NCBI GenBank assembly: GCA_029204225.1
Contig: CM055102.1
Coordinates: forward strand, 30,787,632 to 30,851,631
Reading direction: 5' to 3'
DNA from: Diphasiastrum complanatum
Lineage: Eukaryota > Streptophyta > Lycopodiopsida > Lycopodiales > Lycopodiaceae
DNA: 64,000 nt
In this document: piece by piece, positions 10,515-21,207 of the stretch
Layout: every line of letters starts with the position of its first letter
Position numbering within the stretch: position 1 is the first letter of the stretch
Notes under the pieces: model-generated
Databases searched by the model: none
What the model was told of the DNA's origin: nothing
Seen by the model: the letters and a program-made list of their open reading frames with translations, nothing else
Program-made: the position numbers and the translations under genes

Positions 10515-11084
10515 GTGAGAATGCCCCTCGACATCTTACTCAAGACGCATCCGACCCTTCGGGAAGGATTGAAGACTTATATAGATGGACTAGGCAGTGA
10601 AAAACCAGAGGTGCGCCCTACAAATTTGGTGCCAAATGAAGAAGTAGAGAAATCACAACCAGTCCATCAAGTAGGTGTTGGTTGGAAAAAGGATGCCAAA
10701 CATGTGACCATCCCGATCACACATCATGGATTTTCAAGAGAATCAGCCATAGTCGATGGAGGATCCGAAGTGAACATCATATCCTCCAAACTTTACCACG
10801 AATGGGGACTTACTCACATGGTAAGCGCTCCTTTTACGATCTGACTAGCTGACCAATCTAGTGTGAAACCATTGGGCATAGCCAATTATGTGCATACCAA
10901 AGTAGCCGAAATTCGTTTCATGCTAGATTTTGTAGTCTTGGACTTGCCTGATTCTCCCCAATCCTATAGCATCCTGCTAGGTAGACCTTGGCTCAGAACA
11001 TCACAAGCTCTTCATAACTGGGAACAAAATCGTATTGTGCTGCAAAATCACAATTCCACACTGAAGATCGATCCCGATGTCTAG
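10515..11084 (+). pseudogene. gypsy element 1 aspartic protease
   Basis: Two joined frames give a retropepsin: HVTIPITHHGFSRESAIVDGGSEVNIIS, where DGG stands for the active-site DTG/DSG, and later SYSILLGRPWLRTSQA, the flap-to-C-terminal pattern of plant gypsy proteases. A single stop near 10842 separates them. In the family the enzyme cuts the Gag-Pol polyprotein. The Thr/Ser to Gly change at the active site would weaken it. Confidence 0.75.
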
Positions 11085-12480
11085 ATTACGAAGCCAACAG
11101 ACCAACGAGCCATGGTTTCAAGCTCTGCTTCTACAGTCCATTCTGATGAGAAATCAGATGACGGACGTCGATGTAGGAGGATTGTCATACATGATGATTT
11201 GCAAACCGATGCGGTGAACTAGACAGAAACCCTAGCCACAATCAATTGTCTTTAGTTTGATATTTCATCAGACAAGCAATTCTCCAAGCAAAGGTCATAT
11301 GTTGACCCATTTTACCATGTGGACAATATCCCTATGAAGAGATTAGAACAACCAACAAAGAAATCTAGCGAGGGCCATCAAGATTCCGTTTCACTTTTTA
11401 TGATGAGCCTAGAGGCTATACCCCAGAAACCGCTGCAAGGAGTCTGTAGTGAAAAGAAAATTGAAGTTCTTCAGGTGTTCACCCTAGAAGAAGGTCAAGA
11501 GTACAAGAATGAGGATTTCCTCCGATATGTTGATCCTGATTGTTTTAAAGCTGCGCAAAAATCCCGAAATACTAGATTAATGAGAGCCTCTAGCGAACGC
11601 AGATTTCATCAAAACCCCAGAGTTCCACAAGGCAATGTTGTCATAGGCCAAATGGATATTGTGACTGATGGATCCATGATTAGTGTTCCTATAACTGTCG
11701 ATGATCTCTAAGAGAATGTATAGATTGGGACCTAGATGAGGATGAAGCTCTTTATAAGGTAGAAATCTCGTTATGGGACAGTAGCATAAATATGGTAAAA
11801 GATCTAACCCTTGATCCACGATTAGAGATGCCTACAAATGACAAGAAAAAAGAGCCAATTACTTCGGATTGTCCATAGAGAGAATCCCTGAAGGAAAAAG
11901 CTCCAATAACCTTCATAGATCTGGGTATGAAACCATCAAAGAGTGTTAGAAAACTTGACCGCACTCTGAAAAGATTGGGTATTGACAATTGACCACCCAC
12001 CAGCCCGCTCCGTGAACGTAAACCCCTATATAAGGCAAAAACCGATGCATGGAAGGCTAACAATGATAAAAGAGGAATCAAGACCGAGTTGATGACCAAT
12101 CATGAGTTACAAGATAAGATCCGGTAAGACTCCATAGAAGAACCTAAACCTACGCATGATGTGCCACAATATTTCAAAGATTATGAGATAGATGAAGTGG
12201 TAGTGGTTATGCCCAGGGCAAAGAGAGAACTCTTAGTAGAAACCTCCCAAGGAGCCAACGTGTATGAAGGTCCTACACTAAAGAGATAGATCTGGCTGAG
12301 AAGGGAGAGGAGAGTCGTATGGTATCAGTAGGGGAAGATGTAGAAGGAGAAGAACTCGAGGATCTCAAGACACTTCTCTCCAAATACCGTGATTGTCTTG
12401 CTTGGAATTAGGCTAAGCTGAAGGGCATATCATCAGATGTAGTAGTTCATACCATTCCACTAGCTGATGGCACAAAACCC
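11085..12480 (+). pseudogene. gypsy element 1 protease-RT linker
   Basis: This 1.4 kb lies between protease and reverse transcriptase in the expected order. One long frame (11319-11711, 130 codons) is acidic and lysine rich and carries LQVFTLEEGQEY; it resembles no catalytic domain. The end, near 12420-12480, has the lead-in typical of plant gypsy RT (HTIPLADGTKP, then RPYKSNPHYAQLI). Multiple stops occur. The length is large for a linker but is seen in some plant lineages. Confidence 0.5.
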
Positions 12481-13336
12481 ACAGTTAGTAGGCCTTATAA
12501 GTCCAATCCGCACTATGCCCAGTTGATCCAAGAGGAATTGAAAAAGCTTCTAGATGTAGGATTCATCTACCAGATGGAGCACACTAATTGGGTATTGTCG
12601 ATCGTGGTAGTACCTAAGAAAAATGGAAAACTTAGAATCTATGTGGACTACAAGAAACTGAATGTCGTAACCAACAAAGACCGTTTTTCTTTACCATTCA
12701 CGGAAAATGTGTTAGAGAGAATAGCTAGAGAAGAAGCCTATAGCTTTCTAGATGAGTTTAGTGGCTATAACCAGGAGCAAATAACTCCCAGAAGATCAGC
12801 ACAAAACCACCTTCTCCACTGAGTGAGAAACTTATGCTTACAAAGTGATGCCATTTGGGTTGTGCAACGCTCCCAGCACTTTCCAACGAGTGATGAGTTA
12901 TGCCTTCAAGGATTTTCTTCGAAAGTTTCTTGAGATATTCATGGACGACTTGTGTGTCCACTCCTCTAGAGCCCAACATCTAGCTTGCTTAGAGAAAGTG
13001 TTCATCCAGTGTCGATTGTTCGGCATATCCCTAAACCCGGCCAAATGCCAATTTTTGGTCACGCACGGTATAGTGCTAGGCCATGTAGTCTTGAGGCATG
13101 GTATCGCCACTGACGTCGACAAGATCCACATAATACTTGCATTGCCTGAACCTAGAACTATACGTGAAGTGTACATCTTTATGGGGCATTGCAATTATTA
13201 TTGGAGATTTGTCCTAAACTTTGCTAAGCTGGCCTATTTAATCTATCAAATGACTATCCAACTAGAATGGATAGCTGAAGCCACTAAGGCTTTTCACAAA
13301 CTCAAGAAGGCCTTAGTTACTGCACCAATTTTTTGA
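12481..13336 (+). pseudogene. gypsy element 1 reverse transcriptase
   Basis: Motifs in order: LIQEELKKLLDVGFIYQ, then VVPKKNGKLRIYVDYKKLN, then SFLDEFSGYNQ, then MPFGLCNAPSTFQRVM, the catalytic box as FMDD, then GHVVLRHGI and VYIFMGHCNYY of the thumb and connection. This copies element RNA into DNA. A frame change at about 12820-12845 divides it. FMDD in place of YIDD/YVDD keeps both aspartates. Strong overall match to 56279-57060. Confidence 0.85.
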
Positions 13337-13934
13337 CCTCCTATCTGGACCATAGAATTTCATGTCCACACAGACAAGTCTAATTATGCAATAGAGAGTG
13401 TTCTGACCCAACTAGGAGAGTATAAGAAGTATTATCCGAACTACTTCACCAATAGGCAGTTGATTCCTACGGAGATGAACTATACCACTACCGAACATGA
13501 AGTGCTAGCCATGGTATACAGTGTGAAGAAATTCTGCCATTACCTGCTAGCCAACCCCTTTGTCTTCTTTGTAGATCACCAAGCCCTACTATATATGGTA
13601 AATAGACCCTGCACAACCGGACGTATCACCCGATGGCTGCTAGTTTTTCAAGAGTTCGACTTTACAATCGTCATTGCAAAGGGAAACAGCATTATCTGGC
13701 CGATCACCTCTCAAGGATCCGAATTGTTCCCGAGAGTAGAGAGGTTGATGATGAGCTCCTGACGCCATATTATTCCATGTCGATGTCATCCTTGAGTGGG
13801 CTGCTGACATTGTAGGATATCTTATGTCGGGACGTACTCCCCCTGAGATGAGCAAAATAGAATGACATAGGTTAGTCATTAAATTTGCTCCTTTCACATT
13901 GATAGCAGGACAGTTGTATCACATGTAGAACAAC
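13337..13934 (+). pseudogene. gypsy element 1 RNase H and start of integrase, truncated
   Basis: RNase H residues are visible as HTDKSNYAI (first Asp), TTEHEVLAM (Glu) and FVDHQALLYMVN (Asp), followed by ITRWLL and a KGNS stretch. A short piece of the region before the integrase zinc finger follows (IAGQLYHM). The element then ends abruptly at 13934, where a copia LTR starts, so insertion or recombination there removed the integrase. Confidence 0.8.
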
Positions 13935-14892
13935 TGATCAAATAGATCTTGATTCTACTAACAAAGAGCGTAGTTTACTTGACAAAAGATGAGAAAGAAA
14001 CGAACGCGAACTCGAAACATTTCTATTCGTGACCAACTCGAAAAGATTTGCGAAGTTTGTCTTGCAATCAACTCAAAAAATTCGCGAAACAATTTCTTGT
14101 AGAAGCTCGTGGCTTTCTTGTTGAAGCTCGAAAGATTCGCGAACAGAATCTTGTCGTGAAATATTTTGTTTATTGTTTAAGCCTCAAATGTCACGAAATT
14201 GTCACAAACAATTCGCGAAATCTTTTGGACTGTTCTTCAAGCTCACCTGTCGCGAAACTATCTTGAACAATTCGCGAAATATTCTAGATTTCTTCTTCAA
14301 GCTCAAGAATTGTCATCTGTCGCGAACAATTTGTGAAAGACAAAAATGTCGTGAAGAGACAAGTGTCACGAACAATTCGCGAAACACGAAGCTAAAACGA
14401 AGAGATGGACTGTTGCGAATAATTCGTGAACAGAATTTATTTGACTCTGGAAACAGAACATCTATTTGAATATCAATCGTTGTAAACGGTTAGATATCTA
14501 CTGTTATAATAATAAAAGGCCAAAACACCTGTACATAAAAGGCCAAAAGACCTGTCCTATAGCAATATTAAATACATGTGCACTACTCGTTGTAACACAC
14601 TCACTCAATTAGAGACACAACAACGAGATAAGACAACAAGAGATGTATATTGATGATTCAGATTCAAAATTATAAAAATTCATTTTTGATCAATAGTTTC
14701 TTATTGTCTAAATTGTCTTAAGTTGTCTCTTATTTCCGCATATAATTTCTGCACGCATATTCAATCAGAACAAATATTGTTCTATTAGTACATAGATCAG
14801 ATAAAATCGCGATTGAAGACATTGATATTAGTTTGATTTATTCAAACTTGCATCATGTTCTCTGTGGAAGAATAATTACTATTTTTCCTACA
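13935..14892 (+). repeat. copia LTR, family 2 copy A
   Basis: It opens with TGATCAAATAG, ends in CCTACA and is followed one base later by a copia primer site. Parts recur at 15604-15857, 16985-17628 and about 20570-20641. The left half holds a repeated TTCGCGAA palindrome. The start is inferred from the end of gypsy sequence, not from a second full copy. Confidence 0.7.
14081..14383 (+). promoter_or_regulatory. array of TTCGCGAA palindromes in LTR
   Basis: Perfect 8-bp palindromes lie at 14081, 14136, 14212, 14271 and 14376, with many one-base variants between. They sit in about three degenerate units of roughly 60 bp, each opening with a form of ttcttcaagctca. The position upstream of the transcribed part of an LTR suggests enhancer sites. 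A partial second array lies at 16985-17200. Confidence 0.7.
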
Positions 14893-14893
14893 A

Positions 14894-14905
14894 TGGTATC
14901 AGAGC
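14894..14905 (+). other. copia primer binding site, copy A
   Basis: tggtatcagagc is an exact match to the primer site complementary to the plant initiator tRNA-Met, one base after the LTR end. Confidence 0.9.
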
Positions 14906-15007
14906 ATACAGAATTAAAGTTGATACAATAGTATCTTCGCATCCCTCTCAGCATTCTTCATACATCCATCAGTAAGCCGCTATCTGGAGCTTATTCAGAA
15001 TTAAAAG

Positions 15008-15319
15008 ATGTCGTTGATCACCAATATTCAAGCTAAGATCACTACAATCTTGGAGCCAGAAGGTTCAAACTACTTGATTTGAAAATTAAAGACTTCACTC
15101 TTGTTAAAGGACGAAGGTCTATGCCAATGGATAGAACCAATTGAGGAGAAGCCAGAAGCTACTTCTAGCAAAGAACTTCGCGAATGGAGTTTAAAAAATG
15201 ACAAAGCTATAGCAATTATTGCATCTTCAGTGCATGACAATATAATGCTAGATCTTACGTCAATTTCAAACACAAAGGATTTATGGGAAAAATTGCAAAC
15301 CAAGAATTTCAGGTTGTTT
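15008..15319 (+). pseudogene. copia gag start, copy A, broken into foreign segment
   Basis: The frame from the ATG at 15008 shows the start of a UBN2-type copia gag: LCQWIEPIE, EWSLKNDKAIAIIASSVHD and DLWEKLQTKNF. One stop interrupts it near 15080. After about 104 codons it breaks into segment X at about 15320, so most of gag and all of pol are missing. Copies B and C break at the same residue. Confidence 0.85.
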
Positions 15320-15603
15320 TTGACGTAAAATCATCGTCACGCGCTATTACGCCAATGCGGACTGCTTAAAACTGACGCGTAAATGGCCCATTATGGCCGG
15401 TTGCACTTTTATTGAAACTCTATCTATTTATTGATTTATGCTGGACTTAAATTTATTCAAGAGGCCTATGCCCCTAGTTCCCGAGTTTGTCGGGGCTAGG
15501 AGTTGCCAGTTCGTCTTATAAATTGCAACTTTATTCACTATAGGCCACTTTAGTGATTTAAAACCAAATTTGGGGCTCAGCCCTTAAGTTTGGGCCCAAC
15601 TTA
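15320..15603 (+). other. segment X, copy A (short)
   Basis: Non-gag DNA begins with ttgtttttgacg and is shared by copies B and C. It includes gcccctagttcc and a tail gggctcagcccttaag. No reading frame is convincing. In this copy X is cut at about 15603 and followed by the 3' part of another LTR copy. X may be a captured host sequence or another element. Confidence 0.7.
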
Positions 15604-15857
15604 AGAGATGTATATTGATGAATCAGATTCAGAATTATAAAAATTCATTTTTGATCAATAGTTTTTTATTGTCTAAATTGTCTTAAGTTGTCTCTTACTT
15701 CCGCATATAATTTCCGCATGCATATTCAATCAGAACAAATATTGTTCTATTAGTACATAGATCATAGAAAATCGCGATTGAAGACATTGATATTAGTTTG
15801 ATTTATTCAAACTTGCATCGTGTTCTCTGTGAAAGAATACTGACTATTTTTCCTACA
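15604..15857 (+). repeat. copia LTR, family 2 copy B (3' end only)
   Basis: Matches the last 250 bp of copy A from gagatgtatattgatg to the CCTACA end. The left part is absent, replaced by segment X. Confidence 0.85.
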
Positions 15858-15858
15858 A

Positions 15859-15870
15859 TGGTATTGGAGC
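15859..15870 (+). other. mutated copia primer site, copy B
   Basis: tggtattggagc differs from tggtatcagagc at two positions, and lies at the same place relative to LTR B. Confidence 0.85.
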
Positions 15871-15972
15871 ATACATAATTAAAGTTGATATAGTAGTATC
15901 TTCGCATCCCTGTCAGCATTCTTCATACATCCATCAGTAAGCCGCTATCTAGAGCTTATTCAAAACTAAAAG

Positions 15973-16281
15973 ATGTCCTCGATCACCAATATTCAAGTTA
16001 AGATCACTACAATCTTGGACCCATAAGGTTCAAACAACTTGATTTGGAAATTAAATACTTCACTCTTGTTAAAGGGCGAAGGTCTATGCCAATGGGTAGA
16101 ACCAATTGAGGAGAAGCCAGAAGCTTCTCCTGGCAAAGACCTTCGAGAATGGAGTTTCAAAAATGACAAAGCTATAGCAATTATTGCATCTTCAAGGCAT
16201 GACAACATAATGCTAGATCTTACGTCAATTTCAAACGTAAAGGATTTATGAGAAGAATTGCAAACCAAGAATTTCATGTTG
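15973..16281 (+). pseudogene. copia gag start, copy B
   Basis: Begins at an intact ATG and reads as copy A (LCQWVEPIE, EWSFKNDKAIAIIASS) with an early stop near 16024 and a stop near 16250. It joins segment X at the same point as copies A and C. Confidence 0.85.
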
Positions 16282-16984
16282 TTTTTGACGGAAAATCATC
16301 GCCACACGCTTTTACGCCAATGCGGAACTGCTTAAAATTGACGGGTAAATGGCCGGTTGCACTTTTATTGAAACTTCGTCTATTTATTGATTTACGCTGG
16401 ACTTAAATTTATTTAAGAGGCCCATGCCCCTAGTTCCTGAGTTTGTCGGGGCTAGGAGGTGCCAGTTCGTCTTAAATAGGAGTTAAATGATAGCTTTATT
16501 CACTTGTGTTCAGAGAGCTCTTGGTGAGAAGGTGAAAAGAGAAGGAAGGAGAAGAAGTTGTTGTGTTTGGTGCCTCCACTATCAGCCTCTTCCACCTTGC
16601 TGTGTATTCCATTTCACTGTTATTGATTCATTGGTTTGATCTTTAGCATTGTGGTTTCACCATTTTATTTGTGGAATCAGATTTGGTGTTGTTTGATTTT
16701 GCAGTCTCTTATCTTGTGATTGCAGACCCTGCTATTGTGGGACTTCATTTTGTATCTCTTTGATGTCTCTGACATTTGTTTGCAGATTGTGGGGATTAGG
16801 AGATCACTTCTTGTTCATTGATAGATTTATTTCTTCTTTGTATTCCCTCTAACCTTGTGGATGCAGGCCTTGATATTGTGAGGATTGTACTTGTATACTT
16901 TTGCCATTTCTAACATTTAGTTGCAAAACTTGAAGGGTTACAAGGGGGGGTTTGCCCAGAGTTTTGTTCACCTATATGATCATT
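16282..16984 (+). other. segment X, copy B (medium)
   Basis: Begins like the other X copies, then from 16560 includes ccaccttgctgtgtattcc and onward text shared with 18540-18900. It has repeated tgcag junction-like words (tttgcagtctc, gattgcagacc, tttgcagattg) about 30-60 bp apart, which look like intron ends or a degenerate repeat. It ends at catttgg, where a family 2 LTR begins. Confidence 0.65.
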
Positions 16985-17628
16985 TGGACTGTTCTTCAAG
17001 CTCACCTGTCGTGAAACTATCTCGAATAGTTCACGAAATATTCTTGATTTCTTCTTCAAGCTCAAGAATTGTCATCTGTCGCGAACAATTCGTGAAAGAC
17101 GAAAATGTTGCGAAGAGACAAGTGTCACGAACAATTTGTGAAACACGAAGCTGAAACGAACAGATGGACTGTCGTGAATAATTCGCGAATAGAATTTATT
17201 TGACCTTGGAGAAAGAGCATCTATTTGAATATCAATCGTCGTAAACGGTTAGATATCTATTGTTACAACAATAAAAGGCCAAAAGACCTGTCTTGTAGCA
17301 ATATTAAGTACATGTGCACTACTCATTGTAACACACACACTCAATTAAAGACACAACAATGAGATAAGACAACAAGAAATGTATATTGATGAATCAGATT
17401 CAGAATTATAAAAATTCATTTTTGATCAATAGTTTCTTATTGTCTAAATTGTCTTAAGTTGTCTCTTACTTTCGCATATAATTTTCGCATGCATATTCAA
17501 TCAGAACAAATATTGTTCTATTAGTACATAGATCAGATAAAATTGCGATTGAAGACATTGATATTAGTTTGATTTATTCAAACTTGCATCGTGTTCTCTG
17601 TGGAAGAATACTGACTATTTTTCCTACA
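16985..17628 (+). repeat. copia LTR, family 2 copy C
   Basis: Matches 14226-14892 from actgttcttcaagctcacc to the CCTACA end. Several TTCGCGAA sites have decayed by CG to TG or CA changes, as expected for methylated transposon DNA. Confidence 0.85.
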
Positions 17629-17629
17629 A

Positions 17630-17641
17630 TGGCATCAGAGC
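17630..17641 (+). other. copia primer site, copy C
   Basis: tggcatcagagc, one change from the exact site, two bases after LTR C. Confidence 0.85.
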
Positions 17642-17742
17642 ATACAGAACTAAAGTTAATATAGTAGTATCTTCGCATCCCTGTCAGCATTCTTCATACA
17701 TCCATTAGTAAGCCGCTATCTAGAGCTTATTCTAAATTAAAA

Positions 17743-18059
17743 GATAGTCCTCGATCACCAATATTCAAGTTAAGATCACTACAATCTTGGACCCAAAAGG
17801 TTCAAACTACTTGATTTGGAAATTAAAGACTTCACTCTTGTTAATGGGCGAAGGTCTATGCCAATGGGTAGAACCAATTGAGGAGAAGCCAGAAGCTACT
17901 CCTGGCAAAGACCTTCGAGAATGAAGTTTAAAAAATGACAAAGCTATAGCAATAATTGCATCTTCAGTGCATGACAACATAATGCTAGATCTTACGTCAA
18001 ATTCAAACGCAAAGAATTTATGGGAAGAATTGCAAACCAAGAATTTCAGGTTGTTTTTG
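17743..18059 (+). pseudogene. copia gag start, copy C
   Basis: Same start of gag as copies A and B. A one-base insertion breaks the initiator ATG (ATAG) and a TGA follows near 17922. It joins X at the same point. Together with A and B this shows the gag-X fusion arose once and was then copied. Confidence 0.85.
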
Positions 18060-18449
18060 ACGGAAAATCATCGCCACACGCTTTTACGCCAATGCGGAAC
18101 TGCTTAAAACTGACGCGTAAATGGCCGGTTGCACTTTTATTGAAACTTCGTCTGTTTATTGATTTACGCTGGAATTAAATTTATTTAAGAGGCCTATGCC
18201 CCTAGTTCCTGAGTTTGTCGGGACTAGGAGGTTCCAGTTCATCTTAAATACGAGTTAAATAGTAGCTTTATTCACCGTAGGCCACTTTAGTGATTTAAAA
18301 CCAAATTTGGGGCTCAGCCCTTAAGTTTGGGCCCAACTGCTAAAAAGCCCTTGTTGGTGCCCATTCATGAAGAGGTGCACCTCTTTGGGCCCCGGCCTTC
18401 CGTAGCATTAGAGGGGGCCAGCCCTCTACGTAACATTCATTCATCTTCT

Positions 18450-18511
<62 letters not shown>

Positions 18512-19206
18512 CTTGTAGAGAGAAACTTGTGCCACTCTCAGCCTCCTCCACCTTGCTGTGTATTCCACTTCACTGTTATTGATTCACTGATTTAATCTTT
18601 AGCATTGTGTTTTCACCATTTCATTTGTGGATTCAGATTTGGCGTTGTGTGCTTTTGCAGTCTCTTATCTTGTGATTGCAGACCCTGCTATTGTGAGACT
18701 TCATTTTGTATCTCTTTGTTGTCTCTGACATTTGTTTGCAGATTGTGGGGATTAGGAAATCACTTCTTGTTCATTAATAGATTTATTTCTTGTTTGTATT
18801 GCCTCTAACCTTGTGGATGCAGGCCTTGACATTGTGAGATTGTACTTGTATACTTTTGCCATTTCTAACATTTGGTTGCAAAACTTGAAGGGTTACGAGC
18901 CATTTGCTATCTCCTTCATAGGGATCTAAGACTTGGAAGATTGCTATGTCTCGTCTTACAAGAGCTTGATTCATTTTCTTGTAATGTCCTTCATAAATTG
19001 TGTGTTAAATTCTTAAAATCTGAGAAGTTGGTTATGATTACTCATTACTCAGAGAAGAAATCACATTCTATCTATCTTGTATGTTGTCACAAAAGTCTAT
19101 TTATTGTTTGAGCCCTGCTAGCCTTAGTGCTCATTCATTTTCTGAGAACTGTGGCTTGTCTGTGGGTTGGTTTGCCCAGAGTTCTGTTCACCTATATGAT
19201 CATTTG
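18060..19206 (+). other. segment X, copy C (long)
   Basis: The longest X copy. It has the shared start, then gggctcagcccttaag, a (GA)n run, the text shared with copy B, and further DNA to 19206 where cacctatatgatcatttgg ends the similarity. No protein family is seen. The last 19 bases equal the end of X in copy B, so both may share a true right boundary. Confidence 0.65.
18452..18507. repeat. (GA)n microsatellite
   Basis: About 28 uninterrupted GA units inside segment X. Copy B lacks the expansion. Confidence 0.95.
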
Positions 19207-19339
19207 GTTACTACCTGACTGAAACCCTTGTTGCCTTCTATAATCCATTTGAGAGTTTTCAACACCTTACAGATCGCTGGTTGCAGATCAGTATCTTGCA
19301 AGACAGCCATTGGGAGTTAAAGTTTTAAAAGCTTTTCCC

Positions 19340-19930
19340 ACTCTGCTATCATTTTTTGTCCAGTGGGCCTGTGTAGTAAGTTGCCCATCGCTGCTTGGAA
19401 AAGAGGTTTTTGCCTCTTCTTCCCAGCGGCTCTCTCTGCCCGTTTACTGACCCTGTCTGCAGCCCATCTTCTAAGTCTGATTTGCGGCCTGCTGAGTATC
19501 GTGCTTGCATTCTAATCCTTCTCCTGTCTGCCCCGTGCCCTCCGTCTCTTGTCTCCAACCCCTGCCTAGCGCTCCCTATCCGCCCTCTTCACTGCCCTGC
19601 TCACGGTTTCTCCTATCTCTGAACACGACCTCCTTTCTTGCTGCCAGGGGCCCTTCCTTCACTCCCTGCCTAGCGCTCAGCCTCTACCTGTGTAGGAAAA
19701 CCTCTTTGCTGCCCACAGATTTGTTTGAAGCCCTGTTGTGGCCCGCTCCGTCTTCCTGTCTTGCTCCGTGCCCTCTACCTTGTGCCTTTTCCTTACCATG
19801 GGCTGTGCCCTCTACCTTATGGCCTACCTTGTGCCTTTTCCTTACCAAAAACCTTGCTATCAAGTATCCATCCCTGCCTGTAGGGTTTCAATTAGCATAT
19901 CCCTGCTTACAACGTATCTCTGTCTAAACT
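19340..19930. other. pyrimidine-rich stretch, no convincing gene
   Basis: The plus strand is rich in C and T and gives an open 140-codon frame (19505-19927) of mostly Pro, Ser, Leu and Cys. That composition follows from the base bias. A direct repeat of accttgtgccttttccttac lies at about 19777 and 19826. No family is recognised. Confidence 0.4.
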
Positions 19931-20288
19931 TGAAATGGTCTAGAAGGAAATTTTGATAAATGTTCAGGCATCGTTTGAAGTGGCTTGGAAATTGTTCCAT
20001 AAGCTGAATGCTCGGCATTTGCACGACCAAAATAGCCGCATACAGGGAAACACTAAACTTACATCTCATTTGTTAATGCTTTAGGATCTTTTCTATGAAC
20101 ACACAGTAGTGTGAGGGTTGTTCGAAGTCTTTAAGAACTGCAATGTTGTCTAATTGCTGAACATGAACTGAACTTTGTAAACACTTGCTTCACTTATTAA
20201 GAATCACTAATAAGCAAGGTATAAGCCGATTGATTCTAAGAAACCCTAGCGACCATTGCCTGACCCACATAACCTTGACTGACCGGAG

Positions 20289-20513
20289 GTGATGCTATCC
20301 CCCACCACCTTGAAAGAGTTGCGATATTTCCTAGGCAGAGTGGGCTATTATAGGAAGTTTCTGAGTAACTACTCTTCCCTCATCTCTCCATTAGTGAGAC
20401 TCTTGAAAAAGAACGAACCTTTTACTTGGACTGAAGAGGATCAGAAAGCCTTCGAACAATTGATTGGCTTGGTCTCTATGATCAATCAGTCTCAAGAATT
20501 TATGTTAGCTTGA
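20289..20513 (+). pseudogene. gypsy RT connection fragment
   Basis: The frame reads [27 protein letters not shown], then [14 protein letters not shown]. This is the region between the RT thumb and RNase H in Ty3/gypsy polyproteins. Upstream near 20220-20285 weak RT text may precede it; nothing follows. It differs from elements 1 and 2 in sequence, so it represents another gypsy lineage. Confidence 0.8.
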
Positions 20514-20569
20514 ACTGTAATCGAGATATAGACTGACTCCTTTACCATTTTCTTCGCATCGATAACTTG

Positions 20570-20798
20570 TTTAGGGTTCATTTTCTATCCCATCACTTGC
20601 ATCGTGTTCCCTGTGGAAGAATAATTATTGTTTTTCCTACAATGGTATCAGAGCATACGAAATAAAAGTTGATACAGTGGTATCTTTGCATCCCTCTCAG
20701 CATTCTTCATACATCCATCAATAAGTCACTATCTGGAGCTTATTTAAAATTAAAAGATGTCGTCGATCACCAATATTCAAGCTAAGATCACTACAATC
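20570..20798 (+). repeat. copia family 2 copy D: LTR end, primer site, gag start
   Basis: Matches copies A-C from gcatcgtgttc through the primer site (exact tggtatcagagc at 20643-20654) to the gag ATG at 20757 and about 14 codons. It stops abruptly at about 20798 against minus-strand sequence of the extra-ORF family. Confidence 0.85.
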
Positions 20799-20805
20799 CT
20801 TCTTG

Positions 20806-21129
20806 TCAGTAATTCTCTTTGCCCTCTTTTTTTCCTACGGTTTCACATCCACACACCAGTTGGGTGTTGTTCGTTGCCAAATGGAGTACCCGACTATCCA
20901 ATGATGCCTTGGCTGCTACCATGTCCTGGATGAATACTCCCAAGGCTTGGTAGGCCGTCGTTAAGTTCGTTGGAGCAGCCGGTACACTGGCGCCTACAGG
21001 GGCTTGTGTGGTAGTGGCCCCGACGACCTTTATAGTGCCATCGTCGTTGTCTTCAATGAGGTTCTCCGGTGATCTCTTGTCATTTGGTGCGGTTATGCAA
21101 ATGATGGCTTGTATGAAGTTTGGTCGCAT
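20806..21129 (-). pseudogene. extra-ORF family fragment, central part
   Basis: The minus-strand frame has PENLIEDNDDGTIKV, then APTNLTTAYQALGVFIQDMVAAKASL, then VLHLATNNTQL. The same blocks occur at 34990-35300 (minus) and 37979-38160 (plus), so it is a third copy of this protein family. It ends where the coiled coil should begin. Function unknown. Confidence 0.7.
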
Positions 21130-21207
21130 TCAAAAAACTTAGGAAATTTGGTCGAAATTTGAGTAGAGCTTCGCTCGGAAAGGTGACAAATAACTCGAAT
21201 TCAACCC

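Noticed and set aside
18327-18518. Open frame with a long Arg-Glu repeat
   Set aside because: It is the translation of the (GA)n microsatellite and not a protein.
19505-19927. 140-codon Pro/Ser/Leu/Cys frame
   Set aside because: It follows from pyrimidine-rich base composition; no domain or conservation is visible.
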